The translations under genes were made by a program, and so were the position numbers. Below the pieces are notes generated by a model, which was not told the origin of the DNA, did not search any database, and saw only the letters and a program-made list of their open reading frames with translations. This document shows positions 44,583 to 56,960 of a stretch of 64,000 nt of DNA, piece after piece; positions within the stretch are counted from its first letter, which is position 1, and each line of letters opens with the position of its first letter. Where the stretch lies: NCBI GenBank assembly GCA_037157565.1, contig JAZHRO010000063.1, positions 10,832,001-10,896,000 on the forward strand, read 5' to 3'. The DNA is from Thalassia testudinum (taxonomy: Eukaryota > Streptophyta > Magnoliopsida > Alismatales > Hydrocharitaceae).

Positions 44583-47321
44583 TGACGATCGTCTTTTGCA
44601 GTGTTTTAAAGATATGTTCATTGTAGTATGTTGCGAAAAACGATGATCAGTTTATTTTAATTTATTACCCGAAATTTAGAATGTTCCGAGGTCGAACTCA
44701 GGGAGCAAACTTAATTCCATAAGCATAAAAATTCACAATTAACTATAATATACTACTTTACAAAAATTAAAGAGAGAGAGAGTGAACAAAAAATCCTTTT
44801 CTCTCTCTGTCTCTTTTTTTCTTCTTCTCTTCTCTCTTCCTTCTGTTCTTTCTTAGATGCCTTATCTGCTTCTTGCTACAGTGCCTTTGCAAGTTCTTCT
44901 CCTCTTGGCTTCTTCTTCTTCTCTTCTCTGTTCGGCCTTCTTCTTCTTCTTCTTGCACTGTGCCTTTTTCTTCTGCAATTGGCTTCTCTCCTTCCTGTCT
45001 TCTTCCTCTTTCTTCTTCAGATCCTTCTTCTGTTGTAGCTCTTGGCTGCTTCTTCTCTTCTTCTTTTCTGCTGTGCTCCCTCCTCTTCCTTCTTCTTCAT
45101 CTTCTGCTGCTCTGTGTGGTCAAGTCCTCCACCGCTCCTCCTCCTTTCTTCTTCTCCTGCTTCCCTGCACATTACAAGGTTAGGCAAAACCTTACCCCTA
45201 CCCGCCCCACGTCTCTCTCTCTCTATTTCTTTCTCAAAGGTTCGCTCCCAGAGCATTTGCGGGTAAACGGGTCGGGTATACGTGCCTGGGACCAGGCCCA
45301 CCGGCGTGCGGTGGTGGGTGAGGAGTGCTTGGTCGGATAATCGGGTTCGGCCCAGGCCCACGGGGCGTGAGCGCAGGCGAGGTCGGGTGTGAGCGCGTGG
45401 CGCGCTGTGTGCATAGGCGAGGGACCTGACCCCTATGTTTCGAAGGCGATAAGCCCAATACACTTTTTCAATTTATTCGGCTGCGGTGGTTCAAGGATTT
45501 CCGAGGTGGGACTAAACGTCCCACCCGCTTATGTGTTCAAGTTCGTAGGAGACCTGCCCCAATTGCCACAGCCTCAGTCGTCTGTTGAGCCAATTGCTTG
45601 GCAGTGTGAGTTTGCGACGCCAATCCGCTCCTCCTAGGACTCTGACGCCTGGAGCGCACGACCTAGAGCTCGTGAGCAAGCTTCTTCACGCCTGCGTTAA
45701 TGGAGGAAGAGGGTCAAACCTGCACTTATCAAATCACTTGGGGAGCATCGCCGTGTTACTGTGAAAGTGAAACGGTGACTGGTTGGCCGCGAGGCGGCCT
45801 AGGTATGAGTGCCTAGGTCACTCTGTGGCTGTGTTTGTGGGGTTGTTCGGTGGAGGTATGGAGTGTGTGTGGCGGGCAGTAAGTGGGCCGAAAGTGGTCG
45901 GTGGATGGAGGCGCAGCTTCTGAGGTGTTGGCGAGGTGGATGGGTGAGTGGAATGACGGAAGCACCTCGCCGGAGGTCTGGCCGGAGGTGGAGAAGGTGG
46001 AGATGGACGGTGGATGTCGAGGGGTTGAAACAACAAATTAACAGGGGGGAAATAAAGGAGAGAGTAAGAGAAACTTAGCTATGAGTCCAGAGTGAAGGGG
46101 GAGGTGCGGATGTGGTGAGCGGCCGGTGCTGTTGTCGTCGGAGACGAAGGTGCCAGGGGAGAGAACGACGACCAGGAGAAGGGGTCGGAGAGTGCCCGCT
46201 GGTATGGCGCAGCGCTGCAGAGGATGGCGGAGTTAACCCTACCACTGGTATGGTGGCAGGGTGATGAGAGAGGAGAGGAAGAGTCACCGGAAGCTTCGAG
46301 CTGTTGGCCGAAGTGAGGAGGGTACGAATTTGGGGGTGTTCTTTGGCCAAATCAAGCTTACAGGAAACGGCAGCCCCTGCCGCTCCTTAAATAGGTGTCA
46401 GCGAGGAGGGAAACACGAGGAGGAGGCGTGGGCAGGCCACCGGAGATATGACCAGAAAAGCGACCCATGCCTTTCGCGCGTTCGCACGAGAGGTATGGGT
46501 GTCGGTAGGGCATGGGCAGGGGTCCATGCGGAAGAAGACAACGCAGGGGACCCTCCTCTCGTTTTTGGGGCCGGTCCCCATACCCTGCGCGGCGCCATCC
46601 TCCGCACAAAGTCGCCGGAGGCATGGGTTGCTGCTGCGGGTGGAAGAGGGGCCGGTTTGAAAAGAACGAAGGGAAAGTTGTGGGGTTAAGTGCAAGGGTT
46701 CAAAAAGTTAAGGGTCAAAAAGTAATTCGTGAGGATCAATTTGTAAAGTAGGTCAAAGCAAGCTTTACTTAGGTCTAAATTTTGATATAACCCTAATTTA
46801 GACCTAAGGAATCCAATGGTGAAGTTGGATTTTAGTTTTGACCACGTTTGACCGATCAATTTGCATTAAAACCCAAATTAGGTCAAAAATTGGGTATAGT
46901 TCTCAATCTAGGTCAAGATAGGTTCCAATGGCTAAATTGAAGGTTCTAAACCCTAGGGGATATTTTTTCATGAATTTTGGAGGGTTTAATTGATTTTTAT
47001 CTTTCCTGAAACTTCGTGAATTAAAGCAGGTTTATTTTAGGGTTACAGAATGTCATTTAATTCCTAGAAGCCGCTATAACACTTTTCAGATCAAATCATC
47101 CCACTTTCTCTCTTATTAAGCCCATTTGACCTGTGTTTAGACCCTTATAAATCCCGTTTGTGTACTACATTGGTAAAATTACAGTTTTACCCATTGTGAA
47201 TTGCTTTATACTCAAATTTATAGTTATCTGATTTAGGCTTTCCTTTAGGTTTTGTAGGAGCTTTTGTATACTTATTTAAGTCAAAATATGCTAGTTAGGG
47301 TTCATGATGAGGTTCTCATCA
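44583..47321 (-). repeat. Family X solo LTR, copy c (2739 bp)
   Basis: It runs from TGACGATCG (44583) to CTCATCA (47321) and is flanked by a perfect TSD TGGAG (44578-44582 and 47322-47326). Removing it rejoins copy b. A minus-strand CCTATTTAAGG TATA-like box at about 46390 is 931 bp from its 5' end. A pyrimidine-rich tract lies at 44790-45170. Open frames here are low-complexity artefacts. Confidence 0.85.
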
Positions 47322-47461
47322 TGGAGTCATGGTAAAGCTTTTGGGAGTGGCGGCAAAGTGTTTGGATGAGTGTAGTTTGGTGGCGATCACATAGGAGGCG
47401 TGGCCAAAGGTGGAGAAGATGGTGAGGGAGAGGGTGATTCGTCGGTTAAATTAAGGAGATA

Positions 47462-50150
47462 TGAAATGACCCGCTGCCCTTTTGGGTTGTTTAAGATGTC
47501 TGGATTAGCGGTCAGACGTCTGGATAGAGGGCCAGACGTCTGAATGTAAAAGAACCTGATCTTGTTTTCTTTTCCATGTGCGCACACACCTCTCTCTCTC
47601 CTCACCCCAAACCCTAACCCTCTCCTATTTAATCCCCACTCCCCCCCACGACACTCTCTCCATCTCCACCGACCACCACCTTCATCCTTCCCTCATGCCG
47701 GCCGCCACCTTCCTTCCAGCCACCAACGTGGCGTGTGGCGAGGAAGAAGAAAGAGAGGGATAGGACGCAGAGGAGGAGGAGAGGGGAGCTCGAGAGGAGG
47801 AGCTCGCGAGGGAGCTGCGAGAGCATGGGAGGAGCTCGAAAGAGCTTGTGCAACCTCCTGAAGCTGCCGGCGTAGCAGCTGCGGGCGGTGCGGAGGGGCC
47901 GCGTGGAGGAGAACGCTCGCGAGAGTTCTGCGTACTGGACATTTTCCAGTATCAGACGTCTGGAGCATCTCCTAGACGTCTAGAGTAGCAGAACGACGTT
48001 CGGAGCTGAAGCCAGACGTCTGAAAGCACGCTCAATACCAAGGTACATGCTTCTGTGCGGTTTACGGCCATGCTGGCCTAACTGCAGAGATTTGTACAGC
48101 CATTTTTGTTTCTGCACATACATACGCAGGGGGCAGGACATTGGAAAGGAGCAGGGTGTGTCCTTTGAGGTGCTTTTGGATGTCTGGACATGTCGCCAGA
48201 TGTCTGACCATACCTCCAGATGACCGGAAGGAGAGTTTGACGTCTGGAACTCACCTCAGACGATCGTGGAAGGGTCCAGACGTCCGAGGTAGCCATAGGA
48301 AGCCCAGGGTGAGTATTGGCATCTTTTAAGATGTCTGGAACTAGACCCAGATGTCTGATTTTGGACAGTGTGAGTGTTTTTGGCCCGTTTAGGACCCAAA
48401 CGAAATTGGATTTCCGCAAACGAACTGCCGTTGTTTTTCTTGCTTGAGTTTCTATATGAGTTAGCGTCACTTGTATATGGTTTTAGACTCGTTTGATGTG
48501 GTTGGTTAATTGTATAGGTCTCCAGCCAATCAAGTACGTGGGAGCCATGCAGGTGACGGGATCTACAATATGAGCCCCCATTTCTCCCGTATTTGCCGGT
48601 AGAGTGGTTTACATTAATATTATGATTTAAATCAATGAACTACATGTTTAGAATAACTTGAATGAACCCTAGGATGAGAATGAACCCTAGGGCAAGAAGA
48701 GATGAGTAGGGTTTGAGCTATGCTGTATACTTGAGATACATGTAGAAATCTAGGATGAGAATGAACCCTAGGGCAGGAACAAATGAGTAAGGTTGAGCTA
48801 TACCATTTACTTGAGATGCATGTAAAACTTTAAATGCTAGCAAATGTATTGGTTATTTTAATGTGATGCCTTGTCAGTTAGAAAATCATGAGCTGCCTAT
48901 TTTAAGAATGGAACCGGAAATGTAAATAGAGAGATCTGAAAGTTTGGAATATGAAACGAAAGGAATACCAGCATGAACCCTACGGGAAATTAGGAGGAAA
49001 ACTCCTGTAGATGGGAAGTGAGCTGGCCCTTGTGTACGCGGTACCAAGGAGAGCCATTATCCCTTTAGTGTAGAGGGGTACTAGCTGCCTGTTGGGTTGA
49101 GCCCCGGGGTCCTGCCTAGACACTCTACGTCGACTCTGTTTGGCCCTCGTGTACGTGGTACCGAGGTGAGCTACTTAGTGTAGGGAGGGAGCTAACCACC
49201 CCAGGAGGCCCAGGGCTAGGACTAGCTGCCCTACACCGACTCTTGTTAGGCCCACTGGGCAAATCGGGATAGTCAGACCAGGGTACACGGACTGTAGAGG
49301 GGCGAGACCCCTGTTTTGTTCTGTTCTGAGAAGGCAAGGCCCTGTATTGTTCTGTGTTGTACCTTTAGGCATACTCGCTAGCAGAAACGACTGACCGTGT
49401 GATAGTGTGGGATAGCTGCCCGCACGTTTATCACACGTGCCATAGTCACCGCTACGTCGCGACCGTGACCTCAGGGTGGTTGACTGGGTGTAGGATTACC
49501 ACGGGGGACTCTCCCGACCAGGAGAGCACCATGTGTACCTCCTACATCATGGAAAACACTGCAATTAAGATCATTCCCATGAGGAACAAGCCAGATCAAG
49601 AAATGATTTAAGTGAATAAAGGAACAACAAATTAGAAGTACTTGGTTGAACTAAATCAAAATGGATAGTTACTTAATTGCATTAATTAATAGCTTGTCTT
49701 AATTACATGTAAATGGTTAAATTACCACTCTACTCAGTGTTCGCTGACTTCGAAAATTTTTATAACCTTGTTCAGGTCAGGGAGCTGAGTAGCCAGTACC
49801 ACTGGTGCAGAGGGAGCTGGGCCTAGTCGAGCCCATCCTTAGCGGCGTTTCTTACTGTTTCCCTAGCTTCTGTTGTAGTACTGAGTATTTTTTTTATTCT
49901 ATGAAATACTGTTTCAGTTACTTTTCCGTTATACTTTCCTCTGTTGTAGTTGTGATGGCCTGTAATATTGATAGACTATTCACTCTGTTTCTTTTGTTGT
50001 CTCTTGTTTTCTTTCTGCTTAGTTACATTGCATGTGTGGATGTGAATTATTTTCTGCTTTTGGTTATTTCTCGTTGGACGACTAGGTCTTGGGATTAGTC
50101 GAGGCGAGTTGGTCTTGGGTCCTATAGGGATCTAGGATCGGGTCGTAACA
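47462..50150 (+). repeat. Family W gypsy solo LTR (W2, 2689 bp)
   Basis: It runs from TGAAATGACCCG to CGGGTCGTAACA, with ends that are imperfect inverted repeats. A perfect TSD AGATA (47457-47461 and 50151-50155) flanks it. CTATTTAAT at 47625 is a probable TATA box. Copies of the AGACGTCT motif flank it on both sides (47514, 47534 and 47955 to 48350). It is homologous to W1. Confidence 0.85.
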
Positions 50151-51445
50151 AGATAAGAGGTGGAATCTAACTTAAAGAAGGAGAGGAAGAAGAATGACTA
50201 CCTAAGAGGGAAGAAAGGGGAGAAGTTGGCGCTAGCTGTGATTGGCCGGCATTGAAGGAGACAAAGCTCTGAAGGGAGAGACAACGAGGAAGAAGGGGTC
50301 GGAGAGCTTATGTTGTGACTGACGAGAAGCGGGCGAGGTCTGGGAAGAAGTTCCCTTTGCCTATTCTACGTGGTAGAGGGCGACGAAGAAGAATATGAGG
50401 AGCTCACTGGAGCTTGGTTGGAGCAAGCTAGCGAATGAGGAGAAGTGTTTTGGCCTTGAAACCTTGTTAAAGAGGATGGTCTGGAGTTAGGGGAGTTCTT
50501 ATAGTAGTCAGACCGAACTCTAATTGAGGAAAGAAGCTTAATTAGGCTTTGATTTAGAATAAAAAAACCCACAATTTTTGTGGGTTCGCTGGAGCTTTAT
50601 GGTGCGAATTTGGAGTCAAGATCTTGCTTAAATGATTCCTTGTAATGTGAACACCAATCTCACCAAATTTGGTGGGATTTGGAGTTGATTTGATGATATT
50701 TTGATCAAGTCAAAGCTCACTTGCAGGTCGGTTGACCTAACAATGGTGGTAGGGACTAAAACGTGAAGAAGACGAGAAACTTTGGAACTTGATTGCAATA
50801 AAATCGAAAGCTAGGGGTTTAAGTGAGAGAAATAGAGTTTTAAGGGACCAAATTGCAAACTAGGTCAAGGTGAACTCTGATTGGGCCCAATTTTTGGCAT
50901 TAGCCTAATTTAGACCCAAGGAATATGATGGTTAACTTGGATTTGAATTTTGACCACGTTTGACTGGGAAATTTACACAGAAGTCCAAATTAGGGTGGAA
51001 TTTCATCTGAAACTCTATTCTAGGTGAAAATAGGTTCAGATGGTTAAACCAAGGGTACCAAACCTCTTAAAATATTTTTCTATGAATTTTAAGAGGTTTA
51101 GATGAATTTTATCCTAACCATAACCTCTTCAATTTAAGTGGGTCTAGAATTAGGGTTTTGGTGTGCGATTTTAGTTCTCGAAATACGTGAAATCCCGTTC
51201 CTATCTATTTTGACCCACTTTTTTGGACTTTAATACTAATTTGACCTTCAATTAACTCTTGGGTGACCCTGTGGTTAGTCTGCATTTGTGATGTGATGTT
51301 AAAACTGCAGAATTACCATTTTGATTATTTTCTTCTCAAATTGAATTTGCATGGAATTACTGTCCTTAGGTGATTATTCAGGAGGATTTGTTACTTGATT
51401 TCTACTAATTAAAGCTATTTATATCTAATGATGGTGTTACCATCA

Positions 51446-52079
51446 ACTACCTGATTTTCTTTACTGCAATCCTTCCTTCTTTTGTTACATGCCATGTTCC
51501 AAGGTGTTCTTGCTCCAATGGCTTTCGCGAATCCAGTTGGTACATCTCATGAATGCACATTATAATATCACTTTTTTTTATTTGCATGATTGATTTGTTT
51601 TTGGTTGTTGAATGCATTCATGGCTTTCGATTCCCTCAACCTCTATAAAAGGGGTTATCCTTGCTATCTCTCTTCACCATGCCACCTTTCAAACCTACTA
51701 AGGTGGGTATTGGTTCATTTCTTCATTGTCTATTGGGTTTGAGGTTATTTTCTTGTCATTTAACAATTTACTTGTTCGTTTATCATGGTGAAGCTTCCCA
51801 CGCATTATTGATCCTGGGGTGGGTTGTTAGAGGTAGTCTTTGTAGGTAAAATCTTTGAGGTTGAATCAATTGAGGTAAGAAATTATGTGATTTTTTCTAA
51901 ACAGTAACATGAGTATAATTACATGAATGGGATTTCTATATTTGATGAGTGAACATCTATCTTCTATTTTGTATATCTGTCTTGTGTTTTGATAATGGAT
52001 TACCTGTTTTGAGTAGCTGTCTTCTGTGTGTGGAATATCTATCTTCTATGAACATATGTCTTGTTTTCTTTTTAAAAAA
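51446..52079 (+). other. Possible gypsy leader and second promoter-like stretch
   Basis: The sequence following X(b) resembles a retrotransposon leader (TTTTCTTTACTGCAATCC). A CCTCTATAAAAGGGG box lies at about 51639 with a pyrimidine-rich start downstream. No gag or other gene can be recognised. Confidence 0.35.
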
Positions 52080-52129
52080 GAGAAAGGATCACTATCGTGA
52101 ATGATAGTATCCACTATATTAAAAATAAT

Positions 52130-52900
52130 TAATCACTTATAAGAAATTTTGCCATAGTTTGGCACACACAACAATCTCATTACAGATATTATCAATCCAC
52201 TCCCTTCCCCCATTGAAAACAACATCATTCCTAACCCTCCACACACACCACAAAGCAGCCGCCATAAGAGGACGTGGATTGGAAGAATGCTTAAATTCCA
52301 CCCACAACCCATCCCAAGTCGGAACATTGGAGCAGCAAAAACAACACCACACCTCATTTGTGACCAAACAGGAACAAAACATGTGCCTCATGTGATCTTC
52401 ATCAAAGCCACATAAAGGACACGCCACAAGAGGGGTGGACATGATGCGCCTACGGGAAACCCCCGTTACTAGTACTTCTCTTGTTGCAAGCCATAGGAAG
52501 TCTGCACTTTAAGCGGAATTTAATCTTCCACAGTACTGCACAGATCATCTAATGTTCCACATCACCATTAGGCATCATCTTTTCATAAGCTTTTTGAGGT
52601 GAGTAAATACCATGTCTCCATACAAGGCCATCTACCTCATTGGGCTTGAAAGCTGTAATGACTTAAATCATCCTATTTGTCTCCTTCATTGATCAGCTAT
52701 GGTGTTGCCCCCCAAGCACTGGGATGTTCCACTTGTTTTGGGCCTTTGACCAACAATCAGGCACCATTTCATCCTTATTATTGGCATTATTATACACCCT
52801 AGGAAAATTCTCTTCCAACAGCCCCATGCCACACAAATCATCTCTCTAGAAGCTGAAATGTCTTCCATTCCCAAGTATTGAGGAAAAGGAACTCCACCTA
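52130..52900 (-). pseudogene. LINE 2 ORF2 C-terminal zinc-binding region
   Basis: The minus-strand frame 52137-52442 encodes CPLCGFDEDHMRHMFCSC, a zf-RVT signature, followed by the Trp-rich segment ALWCVWRVRNDVVF typical of the L1 C-terminus. The region 52450-52900 is degenerate. Confidence 0.75.
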
Positions 52901-54010
52901 CCATCAACCACTTTAGTTACTAATGCCCAAAAAGGAGATGGTTTAGATGGCTGCAAGCTCACATAAAGAGAATATGAAGCGTCATATGAATCACGAACCA
53001 CATCTTGCCACATACCCTCCCCCCTCTAAGAATGATCCACCCCACTTAAGAAGTAGAGAGTCTCCAAATTCCCTCAGTGAACACACCCCCATTCCTCCAT
53101 TTTTCTTAGGCATGCATTTTTTTTTTCCACTGTACAGGTTGGATAAAACGACCCTCATATGAATCTCCCTTCTAGGAAAACCATTTTCAGATCACATCCA
53201 ATCTCTTCACAACAGTTCCAAAAGGCCTGAACATAGATAAATAAAAGACTAGAATAGCTGAAATAACTGAGTTAAGTAATATGAGTCTACCTCCTTTGGA
53301 GAGGAATCTGTTACACAACCCAACCAACCGCATGGAGAGCTTCTCAAATAGGTCCCCCCAATCACTGCTTTTGATCTTCTTTGCATGCAATGGAAGACCT
53401 AAGTAATGGAGGGGAAGGCTAGCCACAAGGGTCTAAAGAATCTCTAACAATGACTCCTTGATCTACATGGACCCACCAAAACATATCAAAAGTAGATTTC
53501 TGCCCATTTATTTTGAGGCTTGAGACCTCTCCAAAAATATCGACTATATGCTTGACATATTCTACCTCAATGCAGCCCCCTTCAATAACAAAAATCGTAG
53601 CATCCGTGCATTGCAAGATGGGTGTTAGAGCATGCTAAGAAGACAGTGTATATCCATGAATATGACCACCCGAACATAGTTTGAAAGAAAAATGTGCCAA
53701 CGTATCCACAGCTAATATAAAAATAAGTGGAGCAATTGGGCAAGCCTGTTTCACACCTTTCTGTAGCTGAATCCATCAAATCAGCCTACAATTAATTAAG
53801 GGAGAGAAGGAGGACGTTGTTAGACATCTTTTCATCCACTGCACCCAAGTATCTGGAAAACCACACCTTCTGAGAATTTCCCAAAGGTATGACCAAGAGA
53901 TTGAATCATACAATTTTGAAAAATCCACCTTCCACATGAACACCTTCTTTTTATTCCTTACCCATCCAAAGATCATCTCTAGAGCCAGGATAAAAGATTC
54001 TTGCAAGGAT
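52901..54010 (-). pseudogene. LINE 2 reverse transcriptase (fingers deleted)
   Basis: Minus-strand motifs: QESFILALEMI and KVDFSKLYDSISWSYLW (53900), then QCTDATIFVIEGG where LQFADDT is expected (53600), and LHYLGLPLHAKK with KGGRLILLNSV (53300). The segment with APGPDG and the following fingers is missing, because the linker at about 54020 joins directly to GR..SLQES. The catalytic box is also lost. Confidence 0.8.
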
Positions 54011-54420
54011 CATCTCTTATGCCTGCCTGGTAATATCAAAAAAATAATTATTTGCCATGATGCACATATCCGGAGGTGTTGTAGCAACCACATCCCCTTG
54101 ACTCAAAGTGGCGATGTGATTAATCCTTCTTCTTATACTAGCGGCCATGTGGGAAAATTTAGTGTTTGAATCCCCTTCCTTCAACCATAGTTGTCTAGAT
54201 TTCTCCCTCCAATCAATCTCCCATTGTAAGTCCTCTTTGAATATGTCACGCTGATAAGCCTCTATTTGTTGGACTTCATATTCCGTCAACGACCCACTAT
54301 CCTCTTTGTCATCCAGCCATTTAATACCCTACAAAGCAGCCTCCCTTCTCTATGCCTTCAGAACAGCAAGATTCTTTCTATATTGAAACAACATATGTCT
54401 TAAGCCCTTTAATTTATTTG
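54011..54420 (-). pseudogene. LINE 2 linker between endonuclease and RT
   Basis: The minus-strand frame 54017-54289 encodes WREKSRQLWLKEGDSNTKF, the strongly conserved linker of L1 ORF2. Confidence 0.8.
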
Positions 54421-55112
54421 TAGGACTCTAAGTGGCCAACCATATGTTCTCCTAAGATCTCCACCAAGAAGAAACCATTTCTTTAAATCCATCTTCCTTA
54501 AGCCAAGATTTTTAAAATTTAAAATAAGTATTAGTCTTCACATTCTCCCCACTCTCCCAAACAATGGGGGTATGGTTTGAAAATGGACGTCTCAGCATCA
54601 CGACCGTAGCCAATTGAAAAGAACTAACAAACTCCACATTACAAAGGAGCCTATCAATCTTGGAAATCAAACCATTGCCATTCCTCCATGTATAAACTAC
54701 ACCTAACAGTGGTAGATCAACAAGCTCTAATTTAGAAACCATAGACTGGAAATCAAAAGTAGAAGAATCAGTGCGTCTATTAGGTCTATCATCTGAAGAC
54801 AAAGTTGCATTAAATTCATTCCCCAAGAGCCATGCACAACCCTACACAAAATCAGAAATTTGCTTGAATTCTTCCCATATAACTGCCTCTCTCTCTATAT
54901 ACATGAACCATACACTCATGTGATGAAAATAGAGGAATTATTAGGATGCCTGCAAAATTTTCCTGTAATGCAAAACCTTCCCATAAGGACATCTTCCAAC
55001 TAGAGAGAATTTTTTTTCCACCACAGACATAGGCCACCTGCCCTCCCCATTGCATGGATTTCATTAATTTCGGCCTCGCCATTCATAAAAAGCAGCTACC
55101 ATAAGGAGCTAC
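54421..55112 (-). pseudogene. LINE 2 endonuclease, C-terminal part
   Basis: The minus strand encodes FNATLSSDDRPNR, YTWRNGNGLISKIDRLL and PFSNHTPIV, the closing blocks of the L1 endonuclease. Positions 54852-55082 encode MQWGGQVAYVCGGKK, its middle. Y2 follows at 55113. Confidence 0.8.
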
Positions 55113-56814
55113 TGATGTAAACATGTTTACACTACTTAAGATGTCTATTTATGCATGTTCGTAAGCATAGGATTGCATTGCATACTATAAATATTGCATA
55201 ACATGCATCGTCTTGCATTTAGAGTAGTTTGAATAAAATGGAGGTTAATTGTCTCCTTTTATATTCATGGACAAGGCAAACTTTTTATCGGGGCCTCATA
55301 TCGAAGATCCAATCGTACAGATGTGATCAGGGCGACGATTGGAGTTCAACGACTCCAAGATCGCCCTAATCAAACATTTGTAGCATTAGATAGAGACTGG
55401 GGAACCCTAGAAGATCAAGGGCCAAGATGGTGTGAATCCACACTTCAAACGGCAAATCTAACCTCACGGATGGATTCGGATCGACGATCGCAGCCTAACG
55501 ACGCGAAAATTGACTCAATCTGACACCGGTGGCACCATCTACATCATCCAGAAGATGGACGGCCAAGATGGCACCACGTGGCACCATCCAACCGGCCCTC
55601 AGGACCACTGCTGCCTCTCCAAAGAAAATCCAACGTGTGATCTGGGCCGTTGGATCTTGATCCAACGGCTATGAGCACGCGTCGCTCAAAACATCCGCGC
55701 GACCATCTGGACGACGTAGCATAGTGGGTGAACGCCTTATCGCGAGGCGCTGGCGCAGGTTCGAACCCACAGGAGTGGGCGAGCGGGTGCGATTGGCCGT
55801 TCGATCGCGATCAAACGATCGCCCGCGCGCAATTGCGCTCACACCGTATCGCACGCCGCGCCTTACGAGGAATCACATGCGGGCAGGCGCGCAGAGGAGG
55901 TGGGCGGAGGCGTGATTTAAGCCGTCCAATCTTGCGATCAGACGGCTGAGATCAGCTGAACATGCGAGTGCGTTACACGCGAGGAGGTGAGCAGGCGCGC
56001 GCGCGCCGCCCATTATGCCCACGTTAGGACCTGTAGCAATGGATTTACCCGTCACTAAAGGTCCTGAAGTAATGTTTTTCAAATTGAAATGACCAAATTG
56101 CCCCCACTCCTTACAACTATAAAAGGAGACCCCCTCCACAAGAAATTCTCATCCCTTCCTTCTCTTCTCTCCCTCTCCAAAGCTCAAGAGAAGCATGTCC
56201 CACACCCGAGATGCTTTTCGCGAGATAAAGTCAATTTTTCGTCCCCTTTTAGAAGTGAATCCCGCGACGACGACGACGTGCTACCCCGTTCCTATTCTTC
56301 CACTTCATCCTCCTTCATCCTGCTCCATCCTCCTTCATCCAGGAGTCGTCCCGTCTGGCTCGTCCTCCAAGCGACCGTCGGGGAGGATATCTCTCTCCCC
56401 ATTCTTTTTACTGCTTTCTAGAGTAGATTTTCTACTTTCTAGTGTAGATTTACTGCTTTCTAGTGTAATCATTTTTCCGCTTTCTAGTATAATGAACAAT
56501 CGTTCTGATGATGAAATTACATGTTTATTCTACATCTCTTTTTGATTTTCGTTTGTAATATTCTCTTTCTCTCTTACTCTCTCTCTCTCTTATATTTATT
56601 GTAAACAGTTAGATAGTTCTAAACAATTAAATTTCTTTGTGACAAATAAAACAAACGCGTGTTTTTAAATCAAACGTCCTCCTCCCTATGTTCGACCCGG
56701 GATTTTCATTTCGGTATAAATTTTATTTGTTGAACACGAGTTCTTCGCTATCAAAATACAACGGCAAGGTTTTTCAAAACCAAACACATTAGCGTAGCAA
56801 CCCGTCGTTCAACA
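55113..56814 (+). repeat. Family Y gypsy solo LTR (Y2, 1702 bp)
   Basis: It starts TGATGTAAACATGTTTACA and ends CGTTCAACA. A perfect TSD GCTAC (55108-55112 and 56815-56819) lies in LINE 2 sequence. CAACTATAAAAGG at 56114 is the TATA box. A hairpin with 11-bp arms is at 55646-55669, and the U5 contains GTTCGACCCGGG near 56690. It is homologous to Y1 in inverse orientation. Confidence 0.85.
55717..55768 (+). other. tRNA-like A box and B box within Y2
   Basis: TAGCATAGTGGG (55717-55728) fits the RNA polymerase III A box and GGTTCGAACCC (55758-55768) fits the B box, at tRNA-like spacing. Acceptor and T stems do not pair well and the base before the would-be anticodon is not T. It is more likely a SINE or tRNA relic than a working tRNA gene. 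Confidence 0.45.
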
Positions 56815-56819
56815 GCTAC

Positions 56820-56960
56820 CACTATCCTCCACATGCGTCTCCTAGAGAAGAACGCAATCAATCTTCCATTCATTCTGACATCTCAACAATGTCCCTTGTC
56901 TAGCTCTATCCTGAAGCCCACGTACATTCCACAAAAGAACTTTTGACATAAAGCTAACTG
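56820..56960 (-). pseudogene. LINE 2 ORF2 start (endonuclease N-terminus)
   Basis: On the minus strand an ATG near 56950 opens MSKVLLWNVRGLQDRARQG, the typical L1 endonuclease start. A TAG replaces the Gln of the QETHVED motif. Y2 follows. Confidence 0.75.

Larger units (their letters stand above)
43363..51445 (-). repeat. Family X LTR, copy b (about 2.7 kb net, split by X(c) and W2)
   Basis: The minus-strand start is TGATGGTAACACCATCA at 51445 and the far end is at 43363. Pieces are 43363-44582, 47322-47461 and 50151-51445. The flanks ACTAT (43358-43362) and ACTAC (51446-51450) form a near-perfect 5-bp TSD, so it is probably a solo LTR. A minus-strand TATAAG near 50505 is about 940 bp from its start. 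Confidence 0.75.

Noticed and set aside
44767..45463. Lys/Arg/Glu-rich and Ser/Phe-rich frames
   Set aside because: They are from the CT-rich leader of X(c). Composition alone produces them.
46261..46751. Frames of 60-140 codons near 46.3-46.7 kb with counterparts at 61.8-62.1 kb
   Set aside because: The DNA is conserved because both are copies of the X LTR. Reading frames differ between copies, so there is no sign of protein constraint.
55710..55790. Functional tRNA gene
   Set aside because: The A and B boxes look right, but acceptor and T stems do not pair and the base before the anticodon is wrong.
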